Source of the DNA: Oscillospiraceae bacterium
GTDB taxonomy: Bacteria; Bacillota; Clostridia; Oscillospirales; Ruminococcaceae
Length of the DNA: 64,000 nucleotides
Direction of reading: 5' to 3'
Assembly (NCBI GenBank): GCA_009784625.1
Contig: WRBI01000001.1
Coordinates: forward strand, 62,001-126,000
Shown here: one piece after another, positions 35,374 through 44,398 of the stretch
How the letters are laid out: each line of letters opens with the position of its first letter
Numbering within the stretch: position 1 is the first letter of the stretch
The notes under the pieces: generated by a model
Seen by the model: the letters and a program-made list of their open reading frames with translations, nothing else
What the model was told of the DNA's origin: nothing
Database searches by the model: none
Position numbers and translations under genes: made by a program

Positions 35374-37683
35374 CTAAACTTCTTTGAACAGCCCAATCAC
35401 CAGATAGACCACTGCGCCCGCGATCAAAGCGGCGGTAAACCCAAACAGCATGGACAGGATGATGGATAAAACCGACCCCACCACCGACATCACCCCGTTG
35501 ACCCCCCACATGACCGGGATGATCTCGCTGCGCCCGCTCTCACCAAGCGCGGCCATCCCCCGGGGAAATGGCATCCCCATAAAAAACCCGGGCAGTGCGA
35601 CAGCCAGCGAAGCGATCAGCACCTTGCCTGCAAGCCCCAGACCCGCCGTGTTTTGAAAAACCACCGGCAACGCAAACAAAAGAAGGATACACATCCCGGC
35701 CGCAATTACCGGCGGCAGACAGGCCGGGCCAACCGACCTGCGAAATGCCTCACGGCTGCTCAAAAACCCGCCCGCACCACAGCTGATCAGCATTGCGGCC
35801 AAGGTATACGAGAAAGCCGGGGTCGGGTGGCCAAGGTAGAGGATAAACATCTGAATCAGCGGGATTTGAACCATCATGAAGCCCATCCCCAACAGCCCAA
35901 AGTACACGGACGGTTTAAGCTGTCCTTTTTTTCCAAAGTGGGGGATCAATATCAGCAGTGCGCCTATCAAGCCAGCCGCTAGTAACTGCAACAAGACAGC
36001 CGGCACCCCCCGCTCAAAATGGAAGAAATATGGGCTGTTGTCGGTTACCGGGCCGATTCCGTCAAAGTTGGCGACAAAGTCTTCCAGGCTCATCACGCCG
36101 CCCCGAATGAGCGAGAGCATCATCCACTCATGCGCCTGCGGGATATGTCCGGGCGCAAAGCCGCTTTCGGCCACCAGCGCTTCGAGGGCAAGGCCCTCTT
36201 CTTCGGTAAACGGCCGGTTTTTGACCACGATGGCCGGGGCAATCATCTCCACACCGGTGTGAGGATTCTCAACCGGGTGAAAGTAAAGCGCCATATGCCC
36301 GGGGGTCTCGGTCAGAGGTACCCCGCGGTTGACCAGCGCCTGAATGGCGGTTGAAGTCAAGCGCACCAGTGAGAGCTGGTCATGGGCAACAAAGGCAACC
36401 CGGCCATCCTCGGTTAGGCGGCTCAGGTAATCCTCCATCGCCTCAACCGTGTGGATGTAGTTTTCAGACAGCGCAAACCCGACCCCCTGTGTCGTGTTGG
36501 TCACAACCAGCGAGAGAAAAATCACGTCAAACCGATCATCGGTTGTCCGCACAAAATTTCGGCCATCCTGCGGGTAGACGCGCACTTCCGGTCTGTCGAA
36601 AATGTTGCCGTTAAAGTCACCGAACAGTCGGGCGGCCTGAATGCTGGCCGGGTTGATTTCGACCGCCGCAATCTCGGTACTGCCGCTGGCCAGCGCATAC
36701 AATACGCCGCGGCCGCCGCCTGCCCCGATGATCAGCGCGCGGTCGCTCGGGCCGATTTCAAAGGGGATATACCCGGTGTTGACCGTAAACCGCGCAAGGG
36801 TTTCCGGGCTGCCGTCAAAAGCGTACATGGGCGCATTTGCTGAACCGTCTATTGTCAAAATCTTGAGTTCGGGGATGTTTGGCATCCGGATTAGGTCGGT
36901 GCGCGCGAACGAATCCCACCGCGAGAAGACGATCTCGGGCTGGTGGCCCGCCCGCTGCATCTCGCCGAAAGTTTTGCCCTCGTTGTTTAACAGCGCGTAA
37001 AAGTTCTGCTCGATCGCGCTGGTTGTGTGTGCAGGTAAAAATACACATATAGCCATCAACAGCGTAGCCGTGAGCTGAGCGATCTTGCGTTTATTGCAGG
37101 CCACCGAATAAAAGGTATTGGCCACAAGCAGCGGCAACAAACAGATGAGCACAGCCGTGCGATACATTCCGAACCCGTTGAGCAGGAACACAATGGCAGC
37201 ACTGCCTGCACCAGCGCCGATCATGTCGGCAAAATAGAGTTTGCCGCTGATCTGCGGCAAAAGCCGAAACAGCGTCGAAAAGAGATAGCCCGATATCACA
37301 AACGGAATGATTCCCAATACAATGTAGATGAACAGGTTGTCCACAAATGGCTGGAGGTAAATCAGCACAAAGACCAGCACAAACCCGCCAGACAGGATAA
37401 ACGACCACAAACCCACCTGCTCCAAAATCTTCTCGGTCGGGGCCGGGTCTGAGCCGATGATCTTACCCAGCCTCGCGCGGTCGCGATAAGCCAGCACACT
37501 GCCCACACCCACACCTAAAATCGCGAAGGATGTGGTTAGAAAAACATAGTGATGCGACAAAATCGCCGAATACAGCCGAGTGAGCGCAACCTGGTATGTA
37601 AAAAGCGAAACGGATAATATAAACACACCGAACAGGACGCCCCCGCCCCCGTTTGACATTCTGTTTTGCATATGAAGTTTCAT
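35374..37683 (-). CDS. Polytopic membrane protein with central spermidine-synthase-like domain
   Basis: A 769-aa protein. Residues ~15–220 hold several hydrophobic helices. Residues ~270–490 form a SpeE-like methyltransferase fold (ALIIGAGGGRGVLYAL nucleotide loop, AAVEINPAS, DGRNFVRTTDDRFDVIFLSLV). Residues ~560–765 again carry about seven helices resembling a transporter half (GFFMGMPFPRGMAALGES). Start ATG 37683 with AAGGA upstream; longer frame less likely. Such fusions are widespread but their product is unclear: an aminopropyltransferase acting at the membrane is possible, but putrescine-site residues cannot be judged by eye. Monocistronic. Confidence 0.8.
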   Translation of the reverse strand: MKLHMQNRMSNGGGGVLFGVFILSVSLFTYQVALTRLYSAILSHHYVFLTTSFAILGVGVGSVLAYRDRARLGKIIGSDPAPTEKILEQVGLWSFILSGGFVLVFVLIYLQPFVDNLFIYIVLGIIPFVISGYLFSTLFRLLPQISGKLYFADMIGAGAGSAAIVFLLNGFGMYRTAVLICLLPLLVANTFYSVACNKRKIAQLTATLLMAICVFLPAHTTSAIEQNFYALLNNEGKTFGEMQRAGHQPEIVFSRWDSFARTDLIRMPNIPELKILTIDGSANAPMYAFDGSPETLARFTVNTGYIPFEIGPSDRALIIGAGGGRGVLYALASGSTEIAAVEINPASIQAARLFGDFNGNIFDRPEVRVYPQDGRNFVRTTDDRFDVIFLSLVVTNTTQGVGFALSENYIHTVEAMEDYLSRLTEDGRVAFVAHDQLSLVRLTSTAIQALVNRGVPLTETPGHMALYFHPVENPHTGVEMIAPAIVVKNRPFTEEEGLALEALVAESGFAPGHIPQAHEWMMLSLIRGGVMSLEDFVANFDGIGPVTDNSPYFFHFERGVPAVLLQLLAAGLIGALLILIPHFGKKGQLKPSVYFGLLGMGFMMVQIPLIQMFILYLGHPTPAFSYTLAAMLISCGAGGFLSSREAFRRSVGPACLPPVIAAGMCILLLFALPVVFQNTAGLGLAGKVLIASLAVALPGFFMGMPFPRGMAALGESGRSEIIPVMWGVNGVMSVVGSVLSIILSMLFGFTAALIAGAVVYLVIGLFKEV

Positions 37684-37880
37684 TTGCCCTTCCTTCTCGC
37701 GCAACTGTATTCTCTGCGCATACACTTAGCGATTACAATGCATATCCTATGTGGGCATTTTAACAGATCGTGACGCTTGTGGCAATGCAAAATATACTTA
37801 AAATGCCTTTATGTACAAGATTAAATAGCATTACTTACCAATTTGTCAGCGAATTGTCATCTTTTTTGTTATTATTTATC

Positions 37881-37909
37881 TTGATTTTCAGCCGCACGGA
37901 TGTTATGAT
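37881..37909 (+). promoter_or_regulatory. Promoter of the livJHMGF operon
   Basis: TTGATT (37881–37886) and TATGAT (37904–37909) are separated by exactly 17 bases and followed by AAGGAGG at 37930 and the livJ ATG. The rest of 37684–37942 is AT-rich intergenic DNA with nothing else identified. Confidence 0.75.
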
Positions 37910-37942
37910 GAATTTCAGCGTTCATTAATAAGGAGGATGATT

Positions 37943-39187
37943 ATGAAAAAGAAAATGTTTATTGCTCTTACTCTGGCATTGTTAATGACATTGGCGGCTT
38001 GCGCCCCGGCGGCTCCGGCCACACCGGCGGCCCCGGCGGCGGACGCACCGGCAGCGGGCGATGCGGCAGCCCCGGCAGCAGACGGCGACATGCCCGAACT
38101 TGTTATTGGTTTGTTTCAACCGGCTACCGGCGCGAACGGCGCGGGCGGCAGACAAGAGTCCCTTGGCACAATCTTCGCAAACTACAGACAACCCACCGTT
38201 GAAATCGGCGGCGTGATGCACCGCGTTCGCATCGAGCAGGTTGACAACCAGTCTTCGACCACACACGGCCCGGCGGCCGCTGCGGAACTGGTCGCCCGCG
38301 GTGTACATATCATCTTGGGCTCCTACGGCTCGGCTGTTTCGATCGCTTCGTCCGACGTGTTCGCCGACGCTGGTCTCACCGCGATTGGCGTTTCCTGCAC
38401 CAACCCGAACGTAACACGGGGCAACGATTTCTACTTCCGCGTTTGTTTCCTCGACCCGTTCCAGGGTCAGGTGCTTGCATCCCTTGCCAGCAACACCCTT
38501 AACGCGGATACCGCTTATGTGCTCACCTTGTTGGGCGATGACTATTCTCAAGGCCTTGCCCACTTCTTCACAGAGCAGTTCCAATCTTTGGGCGGCACTG
38601 TAATCCAGGAAAACTTCCCGGAAGGCACATCTGACTTTAGCGGATTCATGACAAACGCCATGAACGCCGGCGCAGGGGTTATCTTTGCCCCCACTTCTGC
38701 CGAAGCCGCTGCCCTGATCATTGACTCGGCCGGTGTCGCTGGCACAGACATTCCGCTGCTCGCAGGCGATACCTGGGATTCTCCTCAGGTTCTTGACGCG
38801 GCAGTGAGAAGCGGTGTTTCCGTAATGGTTACCACCTTTTACCAAGAGGGCGGCGCACCTGAATGGGATGCGGCATTCAAAGAATGGCTGAACGCCAACC
38901 CCGCCCAATTGGCCAACAACGGCGGCTCTGACGTAATCGCCGGCTTTACCGCGATGGGCTATGACGCCTACATGGTAACCCTCGATATTTTCCAAAGAGC
39001 GGGTGTCCCTTACCCCTTCGATCAAGATGCCATCAGAGCGGCAACCTGGGAAACTTCTTTCTACGGCCCGGTAGCAGGTCTGATCGAGTTTGACGAGCAC
39101 GGTGACGCAAGGCGCGACACCGCATTTGTTAAGACAGTCAACGTTGAAGAAGGCGCGTGGGAATTCTACGCCGCGCAAAGACTGTAA
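37943..39187 (+). CDS. livJ: Branched-chain amino acid-type ABC transporter substrate-binding lipoprotein
   Basis: A 414-aa secreted receptor. Signal MKKKMFIALTLALLMTLAAC ends with the lipobox Cys, followed by an Ala/Pro/Asp-rich linker (~22–48) very like that of the BMP lipoprotein at 2198. The remainder is a type I periplasmic-binding (Leu/Ile/Val) fold: LVIGLFQPATGANGAGG, ILGSYGSAVSIASSDV, PLLAGDTWDS. The start is ATG 37943 rather than 37937, because AAGGAGG is then six bases away. The presence of livHMGF downstream supports a hydrophobic or related amino acid substrate; amides or urea are possible for this superfamily. Confidence 0.9.
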   Translation: MKKKMFIALTLALLMTLAACAPAAPATPAAPAADAPAAGDAAAPAADGDMPELVIGLFQPATGANGAGGRQESLGTIFANYRQPTVEIGGVMHRVRIEQVDNQSSTTHGPAAAAELVARGVHIILGSYGSAVSIASSDVFADAGLTAIGVSCTNPNVTRGNDFYFRVCFLDPFQGQVLASLASNTLNADTAYVLTLLGDDYSQGLAHFFTEQFQSLGGTVIQENFPEGTSDFSGFMTNAMNAGAGVIFAPTSAEAAALIIDSAGVAGTDIPLLAGDTWDSPQVLDAAVRSGVSVMVTTFYQEGGAPEWDAAFKEWLNANPAQLANNGGSDVIAGFTAMGYDAYMVTLDIFQRAGVPYPFDQDAIRAATWETSFYGPVAGLIEFDEHGDARRDTAFVKTVNVEEGAWEFYAAQRL

Positions 39188-39216
39188 ATTGTTTAGTTTT
39201 TGTTGAACTATGAGCC

Positions 39217-39300
39217 GGTTTCCGGCGTGGCAGCTCTGCCGGAAACCAGGGGCGTGATATACGCATAGTAAAGAAACGCGCAAGCGTTTCTTTACTATGC
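39217..39300 (+). terminator. Two tandem hairpins between livJ and livH
   Basis: First hairpin: GGTTTCCGGC/GCCGGAAACC (39217–39247). Second: a perfect 17-bp stem GCATAGTAAAGAAACGC with its complement around a GCAA tetraloop (39263–39300). There is no strong U-run, so these probably stabilise the livJ message and reduce read-through into the permease genes, raising the ratio of binding protein to transporter. Confidence 0.75.
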
Positions 39301-39337
39301 CCGCCCTTGTTCATACAGTAAACGGAGAGGGGCCAGT

Positions 39338-40279
39338 ATGGGCGCGTATGATTTATTCCGACTTTTCTTCCCGTATATTCTGTCCGGCATCTCCATAGGC
39401 GGTCAATACGCATTGATTGCAATCGGGTATTCGATGGTCTATAGTATCCTGCGGCTTATAAACTTCGCCCACGGTGACGTATTTATGGTGGGCGGGCTGT
39501 TTATGGTGTTTGCGGCGGCGACTTTCCCGCTTTGGGTAGCGATTCCGCTCGTGGTCTTTTTGATCGTGCTTTTGGGTTTTACGATCGAAAGGGTCGCCTA
39601 CAAGCCGCTGCGTACAGCGCCGCGCATGTCCGTTATGATTTCCGCGATCGGTGTCAGCTATCTGCTTCAAAACCTTGCGCTGTACTTTACCGGGGGGCTC
39701 AACCGCATGTATCCCGCTTTCCCCTGGATCTCCGACACCATTAGTGTTTTCGGAGTCAGTACAAGGCGGGTAACGGTAATTACCCCGTTTTTAGTCGTTG
39801 CGCTTGTGTTTGCCCTTGTTTGGCTGATCAACAATACCAAGGTCGGTATTGCAATGAGGGCGGCGGCCAAAGACTTTGACACCGCTCAGCTAATGGGCAT
39901 TAAGATCAACTCCGTTATTTCTACGACATTTATTATAGGTTCATTCCTTGCCGCAATTGGGTCTATCCTGTTCTTTACGAACTTTCCCGCCGTCTTTCCG
40001 GCGGCCGGCGCAATGCCCGGCTTAAAAGCGTTCGTTGCGGCGGTATTCGGCGGTATTGGCTCGATCCCCGGCGCGGTAATAGGCGGTTTGTTGATTGGCA
40101 TCGTCGAAACAGTCATCAGGGGGGCGGACATCACCCTCGGCCCTACAGGTCTTGGGCTTTTCAACAGGTCACTGGATATTGCCGCTTTTTCTGACGCTTT
40201 TACGTTTGTTCTGCTTGTTATCGTGCTGGTTTTCAGGCCGACCGGCTTGTTCGGCGATAAGCCGACCGACAAGGTTTAG
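39338..40279 (+). CDS. livH: Branched-chain amino acid ABC transporter permease LivH
   Basis: A 313-aa inner-membrane permease with about eight hydrophobic helices. The LivH motif GYSMVYSILRLINFAHGDVFMVG and the EAA-like coupling region MRAAAKDFDTAQLMGIKIN are recognisable, as is GGIGSIPGAVIGGLLIG near the C-terminus. ATG with GGAGAGGGG upstream. It forms the channel with LivM and is 12 bp before livM. Confidence 0.94.
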   Translation: MGAYDLFRLFFPYILSGISIGGQYALIAIGYSMVYSILRLINFAHGDVFMVGGLFMVFAAATFPLWVAIPLVVFLIVLLGFTIERVAYKPLRTAPRMSVMISAIGVSYLLQNLALYFTGGLNRMYPAFPWISDTISVFGVSTRRVTVITPFLVVALVFALVWLINNTKVGIAMRAAAKDFDTAQLMGIKINSVISTTFIIGSFLAAIGSILFFTNFPAVFPAAGAMPGLKAFVAAVFGGIGSIPGAVIGGLLIGIVETVIRGADITLGPTGLGLFNRSLDIAAFSDAFTFVLLVIVLVFRPTGLFGDKPTDKV

Positions 40280-40291
40280 GGGGGCTGAACA

Positions 40292-41503
40292 GTGAAAAAG
40301 CTTAGCGTTGGAAATTCAATCTCCATTCTGGTTTTAATCATATTCTTTGTACTGACCATTGTTTTGGAGCAGTTTATCGCCCCTACCGACAGGATGAACA
40401 TGCTTTTGGTCTGCCTGAGACAGGGCTCGATCTTCGCCCTGCTCGCGGTCGCGATGAACCTGCTCAACGGGTTTACCGGTCTCTTCTCTCTCGGGCACGC
40501 CGGGTTCATGCTGATTGGCGCCACGACTTACGCGTTGTTTTCGATGCCGTTGGCTGAACGCAGTATTGTGTTTACCTGGTTTAGTGACAGCTACGTGATT
40601 CGGATTTCGTTCCCCGAGGTTTTAGGGAATCTTCTCGGCGGCCCCGGAATGATCATCGGCATGTTGATCTCAATTATTCTGGCCGGGCTGGTAACAGCTG
40701 CTTTTGCGTTTTTGGTTGGGCTTCCGGTTTTGAGGATGCGCAGCGACTATTTGGCGATTGCCACGCTTGGTTTCGCCGAAATTATCCGGGCAATCATCAT
40801 GTGGCAGGGATTGGGGCCTGTGACCAATGCCGGAAATCCGCTGAGATCGTTTACAAGAACGGCTGACCTGAACGTCACAATCGGTGGTCAAACCTTCGGG
40901 CTGATAACGTTCACGCTCGCGTTTTTGTCAGCAGTTTGTATCTTTATTATCTTTTTGCTGGTTACTTCGTCTTACGGCAGAGCCTTCAAAGCAATACGTG
41001 AGGATGAAATCGCCGCGGAAGCAATGGGGATCAACCTTTTTAAACACAAACAGCTGTCTTTTTGCATAAGCTCTTTCTTTGTCGGAGTCGGCGGTGCGCT
41101 GCTCGCCATCTTTATGGGTACCGTTGCGCCGCTTCAGTTCAGGGCGGCTATGACCTACGAATTCCTGTTGATTGTTGTTTTGGGAGGCATCGGCTCGATT
41201 ACCGGGAGTATCGTGGGTGCGATGCTGTTCGTTTTCGCGTCCATGTGGTGGCTGCGCGGACTGGACTCCGGCACTTTCTTAGGGCTGGACAGGATCACCA
41301 TCTTCGGGGTCAACCTCGGAGAGCGGGTATTTGTCTCCGGTTTTCGTATGGTCGTGTTCTCGGTCATAATCATGTGTATCGTCCTCTTTTTCAGACGAGG
41401 GCTTTGCGGTGATAAGGAGCTGCCATATTACGTAAACAAACTGCGGGAACTGATTGCGCGCAAGTCAAAACCTAAGCCGGAAGCAGGTGGAGCAGATGCC
41501 TGA
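40292..41503 (+). CDS. livM: Branched-chain amino acid ABC transporter permease LivM
   Basis: A 403-aa permease with about nine hydrophobic helices. Motifs are NLLNGFTGLFSLGHAGFMLIGA, RMRSDYLAIATLGFAEIIRAI, the coupling segment FKAIREDEIAAEAMGIN and GGIGSITGSIVGA. GTG start after GGGGGGCTG. Its stop overlaps the livG start by 8 bp, showing a tight operon. Confidence 0.94.
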   Translation: MKKLSVGNSISILVLIIFFVLTIVLEQFIAPTDRMNMLLVCLRQGSIFALLAVAMNLLNGFTGLFSLGHAGFMLIGATTYALFSMPLAERSIVFTWFSDSYVIRISFPEVLGNLLGGPGMIIGMLISIILAGLVTAAFAFLVGLPVLRMRSDYLAIATLGFAEIIRAIIMWQGLGPVTNAGNPLRSFTRTADLNVTIGGQTFGLITFTLAFLSAVCIFIIFLLVTSSYGRAFKAIREDEIAAEAMGINLFKHKQLSFCISSFFVGVGGALLAIFMGTVAPLQFRAAMTYEFLLIVVLGGIGSITGSIVGAMLFVFASMWWLRGLDSGTFLGLDRITIFGVNLGERVFVSGFRMVVFSVIIMCIVLFFRRGLCGDKELPYYVNKLRELIARKSKPKPEAGGADA

Positions 41504-42344
41504 TAATGTACTGCGAGTGGACGACCTTACCATGCAGTTTGGCGGTGTTGTCGCGGCAAACAACGTATGTCTTGAAGTAAACAAAAGTGAGATTGTCGCG
41601 CTGATCGGCCCGAACGGCGCCGGAAAAACCACTGCGTTCAACTGCATAACCGGCGTTTATGAACCGACCAACGGCCGGGTTTCGCTGAACGGCGAAGTCA
41701 TTGCCGAAAGTTTTCCGCAAGGCAAAATGAAAGATCTTTATAAAGGCGAAAACCGCGGAAAATACACACAGTCGGTCAAGCTCACGCCCGACCGCATCAC
41801 CTATCGCGGCATTTCCAGAACATTCCAAAATGTCCGGCTCTTTAAGGCGCTGACTGTGTTTGAAAACGTCATGATCGCAAAACATATGCGCGCCAAACAG
41901 AACGTCTTTTCGGCTACTTTCCGCTTGAACACAAAAGAAGAAAAGCGGATGCGCGAAGAATCGATGGCTCTGCTTGAGGAGCAAAAGCTTGATCATCTCA
42001 AAGATCATATTGCCTCCAGTCTGCCCTACGGCCTTCAGCGGAGGCTGGAAGTTGCGCGGGCACTGGCTACCAGCCCGTCCCTGCTTCTGCTGGACGAGCC
42101 GGCCGCCGGTATGAACCCGCAGGAAACCCAGGAAATGGCCGAGTTTATCCACGAAATTCGCGACCGTTACGGCCTGACCATTTTGCTTATCGAGCACCAT
42201 ATGGGTTTGGTCATGCAGATTTCCGAGCGGATTTACGTGCTCGACTTCGGCAAGATGATCGCGCAGGGCACACCGGACGAAATCCGCGCCGACCAGCGGG
42301 TCATCGACGCTTATTTGGGGGTGGCTGAAGATGCTGCGAATTGA
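41496..42344 (+). CDS. livG: Branched-chain amino acid ABC transporter ATP-binding protein LivG
   Basis: A 282-aa ATPase. Walker A GPNGAGKTT (~residue 40), Q-loop region GISRTFQNVRLF, signature LPYGLQRRLE, Walker B LLLLDEPAAGMNP and switch His in LIEHHMG. The start is ATG 41496, inside the end of livM; the in-frame extension before it lies in livM. It overlaps livF by 14 bp. Confidence 0.94.
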   Translation: MPDNVLRVDDLTMQFGGVVAANNVCLEVNKSEIVALIGPNGAGKTTAFNCITGVYEPTNGRVSLNGEVIAESFPQGKMKDLYKGENRGKYTQSVKLTPDRITYRGISRTFQNVRLFKALTVFENVMIAKHMRAKQNVFSATFRLNTKEEKRMREESMALLEEQKLDHLKDHIASSLPYGLQRRLEVARALATSPSLLLLDEPAAGMNPQETQEMAEFIHEIRDRYGLTILLIEHHMGLVMQISERIYVLDFGKMIAQGTPDEIRADQRVIDAYLGVAEDAAN

Positions 42345-43026
42345 GGATCTTAAAGTCAACTACGGCGGGATCGAAGCGGTCAAAGGGATCAGTCTGGAAG
42401 TTCCCGAAGGCGAGATCGTCACCCTGATCGGCGCAAACGGCGCGGGCAAATCGACCACTCTGCGCACGGTCTCCGGGCTGGTCAAACCGGCCTCCGGCAA
42501 AATCTACTTTAAAGACGAGGACATCACCGGTCTGCCGCCTTACGAGATCGTTTCCAAGGGCATCACCCTTGTCCCCGAGGGGCGGCGGGTCTTCCCTGAC
42601 CTGACCGTGCTTGAAAACCTCAAGGCTGGGGCTTATCTGCGCAAAGACGACATTAAACCGGACATAGAGTGGGTCTACAGCTTGTTCCCGCGCCTGAAAG
42701 AGCGCTCGTGGCAAGCGGCCGGTACTATGTCGGGCGGTGAGCAGCAGATGCTGGCTGTTGGCCGGGCGCTGATGTCCAAGCCCAAGCTGATGATGATGGA
42801 CGAACCCTCCCTCGGGCTTGCCCCGCTGATTGTCAAAGATATTTTTGATATTATCAAAGAGATTGTCCGTCAGGGCGTGACCATCCTGCTTATTGAGCAA
42901 AACGCCAACATGGCCCTGCAAACCGCGAACCTCGCGTATGTGCTGGAAGTCGGCCAAATCACCATGACCGGCACAGGCAAAGAACTTCTGGTCAACGAGG
43001 ATGTGCGCAAGGCTTACTTGGGCTAA
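42331..43026 (+). CDS. livF: Branched-chain amino acid ABC transporter ATP-binding protein LivF
   Basis: A 231-aa ATPase of the usual LivF size. Walker A GANGAGKST, signature MSGGEQQML, Walker B LMMMDEPSLGLAP, and LLIEQNANMAL as the switch region. It is the last gene of the operon, followed after 46 bp by a terminator hairpin. Confidence 0.95.
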   Translation: MLRIEDLKVNYGGIEAVKGISLEVPEGEIVTLIGANGAGKSTTLRTVSGLVKPASGKIYFKDEDITGLPPYEIVSKGITLVPEGRRVFPDLTVLENLKAGAYLRKDDIKPDIEWVYSLFPRLKERSWQAAGTMSGGEQQMLAVGRALMSKPKLMMMDEPSLGLAPLIVKDIFDIIKEIVRQGVTILLIEQNANMALQTANLAYVLEVGQITMTGTGKELLVNEDVRKAYLG

Positions 43027-43072
43027 CACCACAATAGCGAAGTTGCGCCAGAGCGGCGGCAGATGATTCGCC

Positions 43073-43107
43073 ACAAAACCGCTGATTGCGTAAATCGGCG
43101 GTTTTGT
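43073..43107 (+). terminator. Terminator of the liv operon
   Basis: ACAAAACCGC pairs with GCGGTTTTGT and, inside, GATT with AATC, followed by TCTATTT. It stands just before tdh, whose own ribosome site AAAGGGGG follows. Confidence 0.75.
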
Positions 43108-43141
43108 TCTATTTCACAATAAATAAAGGGGGATAATGTGA

Positions 43142-44182
43142 ATGTCGACCATGACAGCGCTCGTTAAAACCGCGCCTGAAAAAGGCTTGACTTTAAAACG
43201 GGTACCGGTTCCCGAAATCGGGCCGTTTGATGTACTCGTAAAAATCTCGAAAACATCCATCTGCGGGACAGATGTGCATATCTACAACTGGGATGAATGG
43301 GCGCAGCGGGTGATTAAGCCGGCACTGACCATCGGCCACGAGTTTGTGGGGACGATTGTAGAGACCGGCGCGAATGTCCGTGGATTTAAGGTGGGCGAGC
43401 GGGTTTGCGGCGAGGGCCACATCGTTTGCGGTACCTGCCGGAACTGTCTGGCCGGGCGGCGGCACTTTTGCCCGAACACCATCAGCGTAGGGGTCAACCG
43501 GGATGGTGCTTTCGCCGAATATCTCGCGATTCCGGCTGAAAACATCTGGCGGGCCAACCCTGAAATCAGCGATGATGTGACAAGCTGCTTCGACCCGCTG
43601 GGCAACGCGGTACACACCGCACTTGCTTTTGACATGATCGGCGAAGATGTGTTGATTACCGGCGCGGGCCCGATCGGCTGTATGGCCGCCGCAATCTGCC
43701 GGCATGTGGGCGCGCGGCATGTGGTGGTCACCGACGTGAACCCTTACCGGCTTGCGCTGGCCGCCAAAATGGGCGCACACCGCACCGTAAACGTCAAAGA
43801 AGAGAACCTGTCTGACGTGATGAAGAGCCTGGACATGAAAGAGGGGTTCGACGTCGGGCTTGAGATGTCCGGCTCGGCGGTCGCTTTCGCGGATATGGTC
43901 GATCACATGTTCAACTCCGGGCGGATCTCCATGCTCGGCTTTGTTCCCGGGGACACCAAAATCAACTGGAACAAACTGATCATGAACGGCCTGACGCTCA
44001 AAGGCATCTACGGCCGCGAGATGTACGAGACCTGGTACAAGATGACCGCCATGCTGCAAAGCGGGCTGAACATCGACCCGGTCATCACCCACCGCTTTGA
44101 GGCCGCCGACTTCGAAAAGGGGTTCGCAGCCATGAACAGCGGCGAGTCGGGCAAAGTCGTACTCGACTGGGCGAATATTTAG
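43142..44182 (+). CDS. tdh: L-threonine 3-dehydrogenase
   Basis: Oxidises threonine to 2-amino-3-oxobutyrate with NAD+. The 346-aa zinc medium-chain dehydrogenase has the catalytic zinc Cys in [23 protein letters not shown], the structural-zinc cysteines in [15 protein letters not shown], and the Rossmann loop [12 protein letters not shown]. The product is used directly by Kbl, encoded next. The TAG stop is formed by a TA dinucleotide plus the first G of the inserted repeat element. Confidence 0.95.
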   Translation: MSTMTALVKTAPEKGLTLKRVPVPEIGPFDVLVKISKTSICGTDVHIYNWDEWAQRVIKPALTIGHEFVGTIVETGANVRGFKVGERVCGEGHIVCGTCRNCLAGRRHFCPNTISVGVNRDGAFAEYLAIPAENIWRANPEISDDVTSCFDPLGNAVHTALAFDMIGEDVLITGAGPIGCMAAAICRHVGARHVVVTDVNPYRLALAAKMGAHRTVNVKEENLSDVMKSLDMKEGFDVGLEMSGSAVAFADMVDHMFNSGRISMLGFVPGDTKINWNKLIMNGLTLKGIYGREMYETWYKMTAMLQSGLNIDPVITHRFEAADFEKGFAAMNSGESGKVVLDWANI

Positions 44183-44382
44183 GGTCTGTTGACATAAATG
44201 GAATGCACGGATTTTTGAGCGATTTTGAGTGCATTTCAAGGCGGAGGATTGAGGAATACCAGATGTATTCCGCTGAGACTCTTCGCTGTGTGGGCGCTCA
44301 TCGTCAGTATTTTGTGACGGCAACGCAGAAAGGCATTAAAATCGCCAAAAATACGGGCCGTTAGCTTTATGTCAACAGGCCC
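44182..44382. mobile_element. ~201-bp MITE-like element between tdh and kbl
   Basis: The ends are 17/18-matched inverted repeats: AGGGTCTGTTGACATAAA at the left and its complement TTTATGTCAACAGGCCCT at the right. The element begins GGG and ends CCC, and is flanked on both sides by TA (44180–44181 and 44383–44384), as expected for IS630/Tc1-type transposition into a TA target. It codes for nothing. Internal sequence includes further self-complementary segments (e.g. GGAATACCAGATGTATTCC). It probably moved with a transposase encoded elsewhere. Confidence 0.85.
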
Positions 44383-44398
44383 TAGGGGGGCGTAGAAA

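Noticed and set aside
37982..39283. 433-aa minus-strand frame opposite livJ
   Set aside because: Cys/Arg-rich antisense artefact, no start signal.
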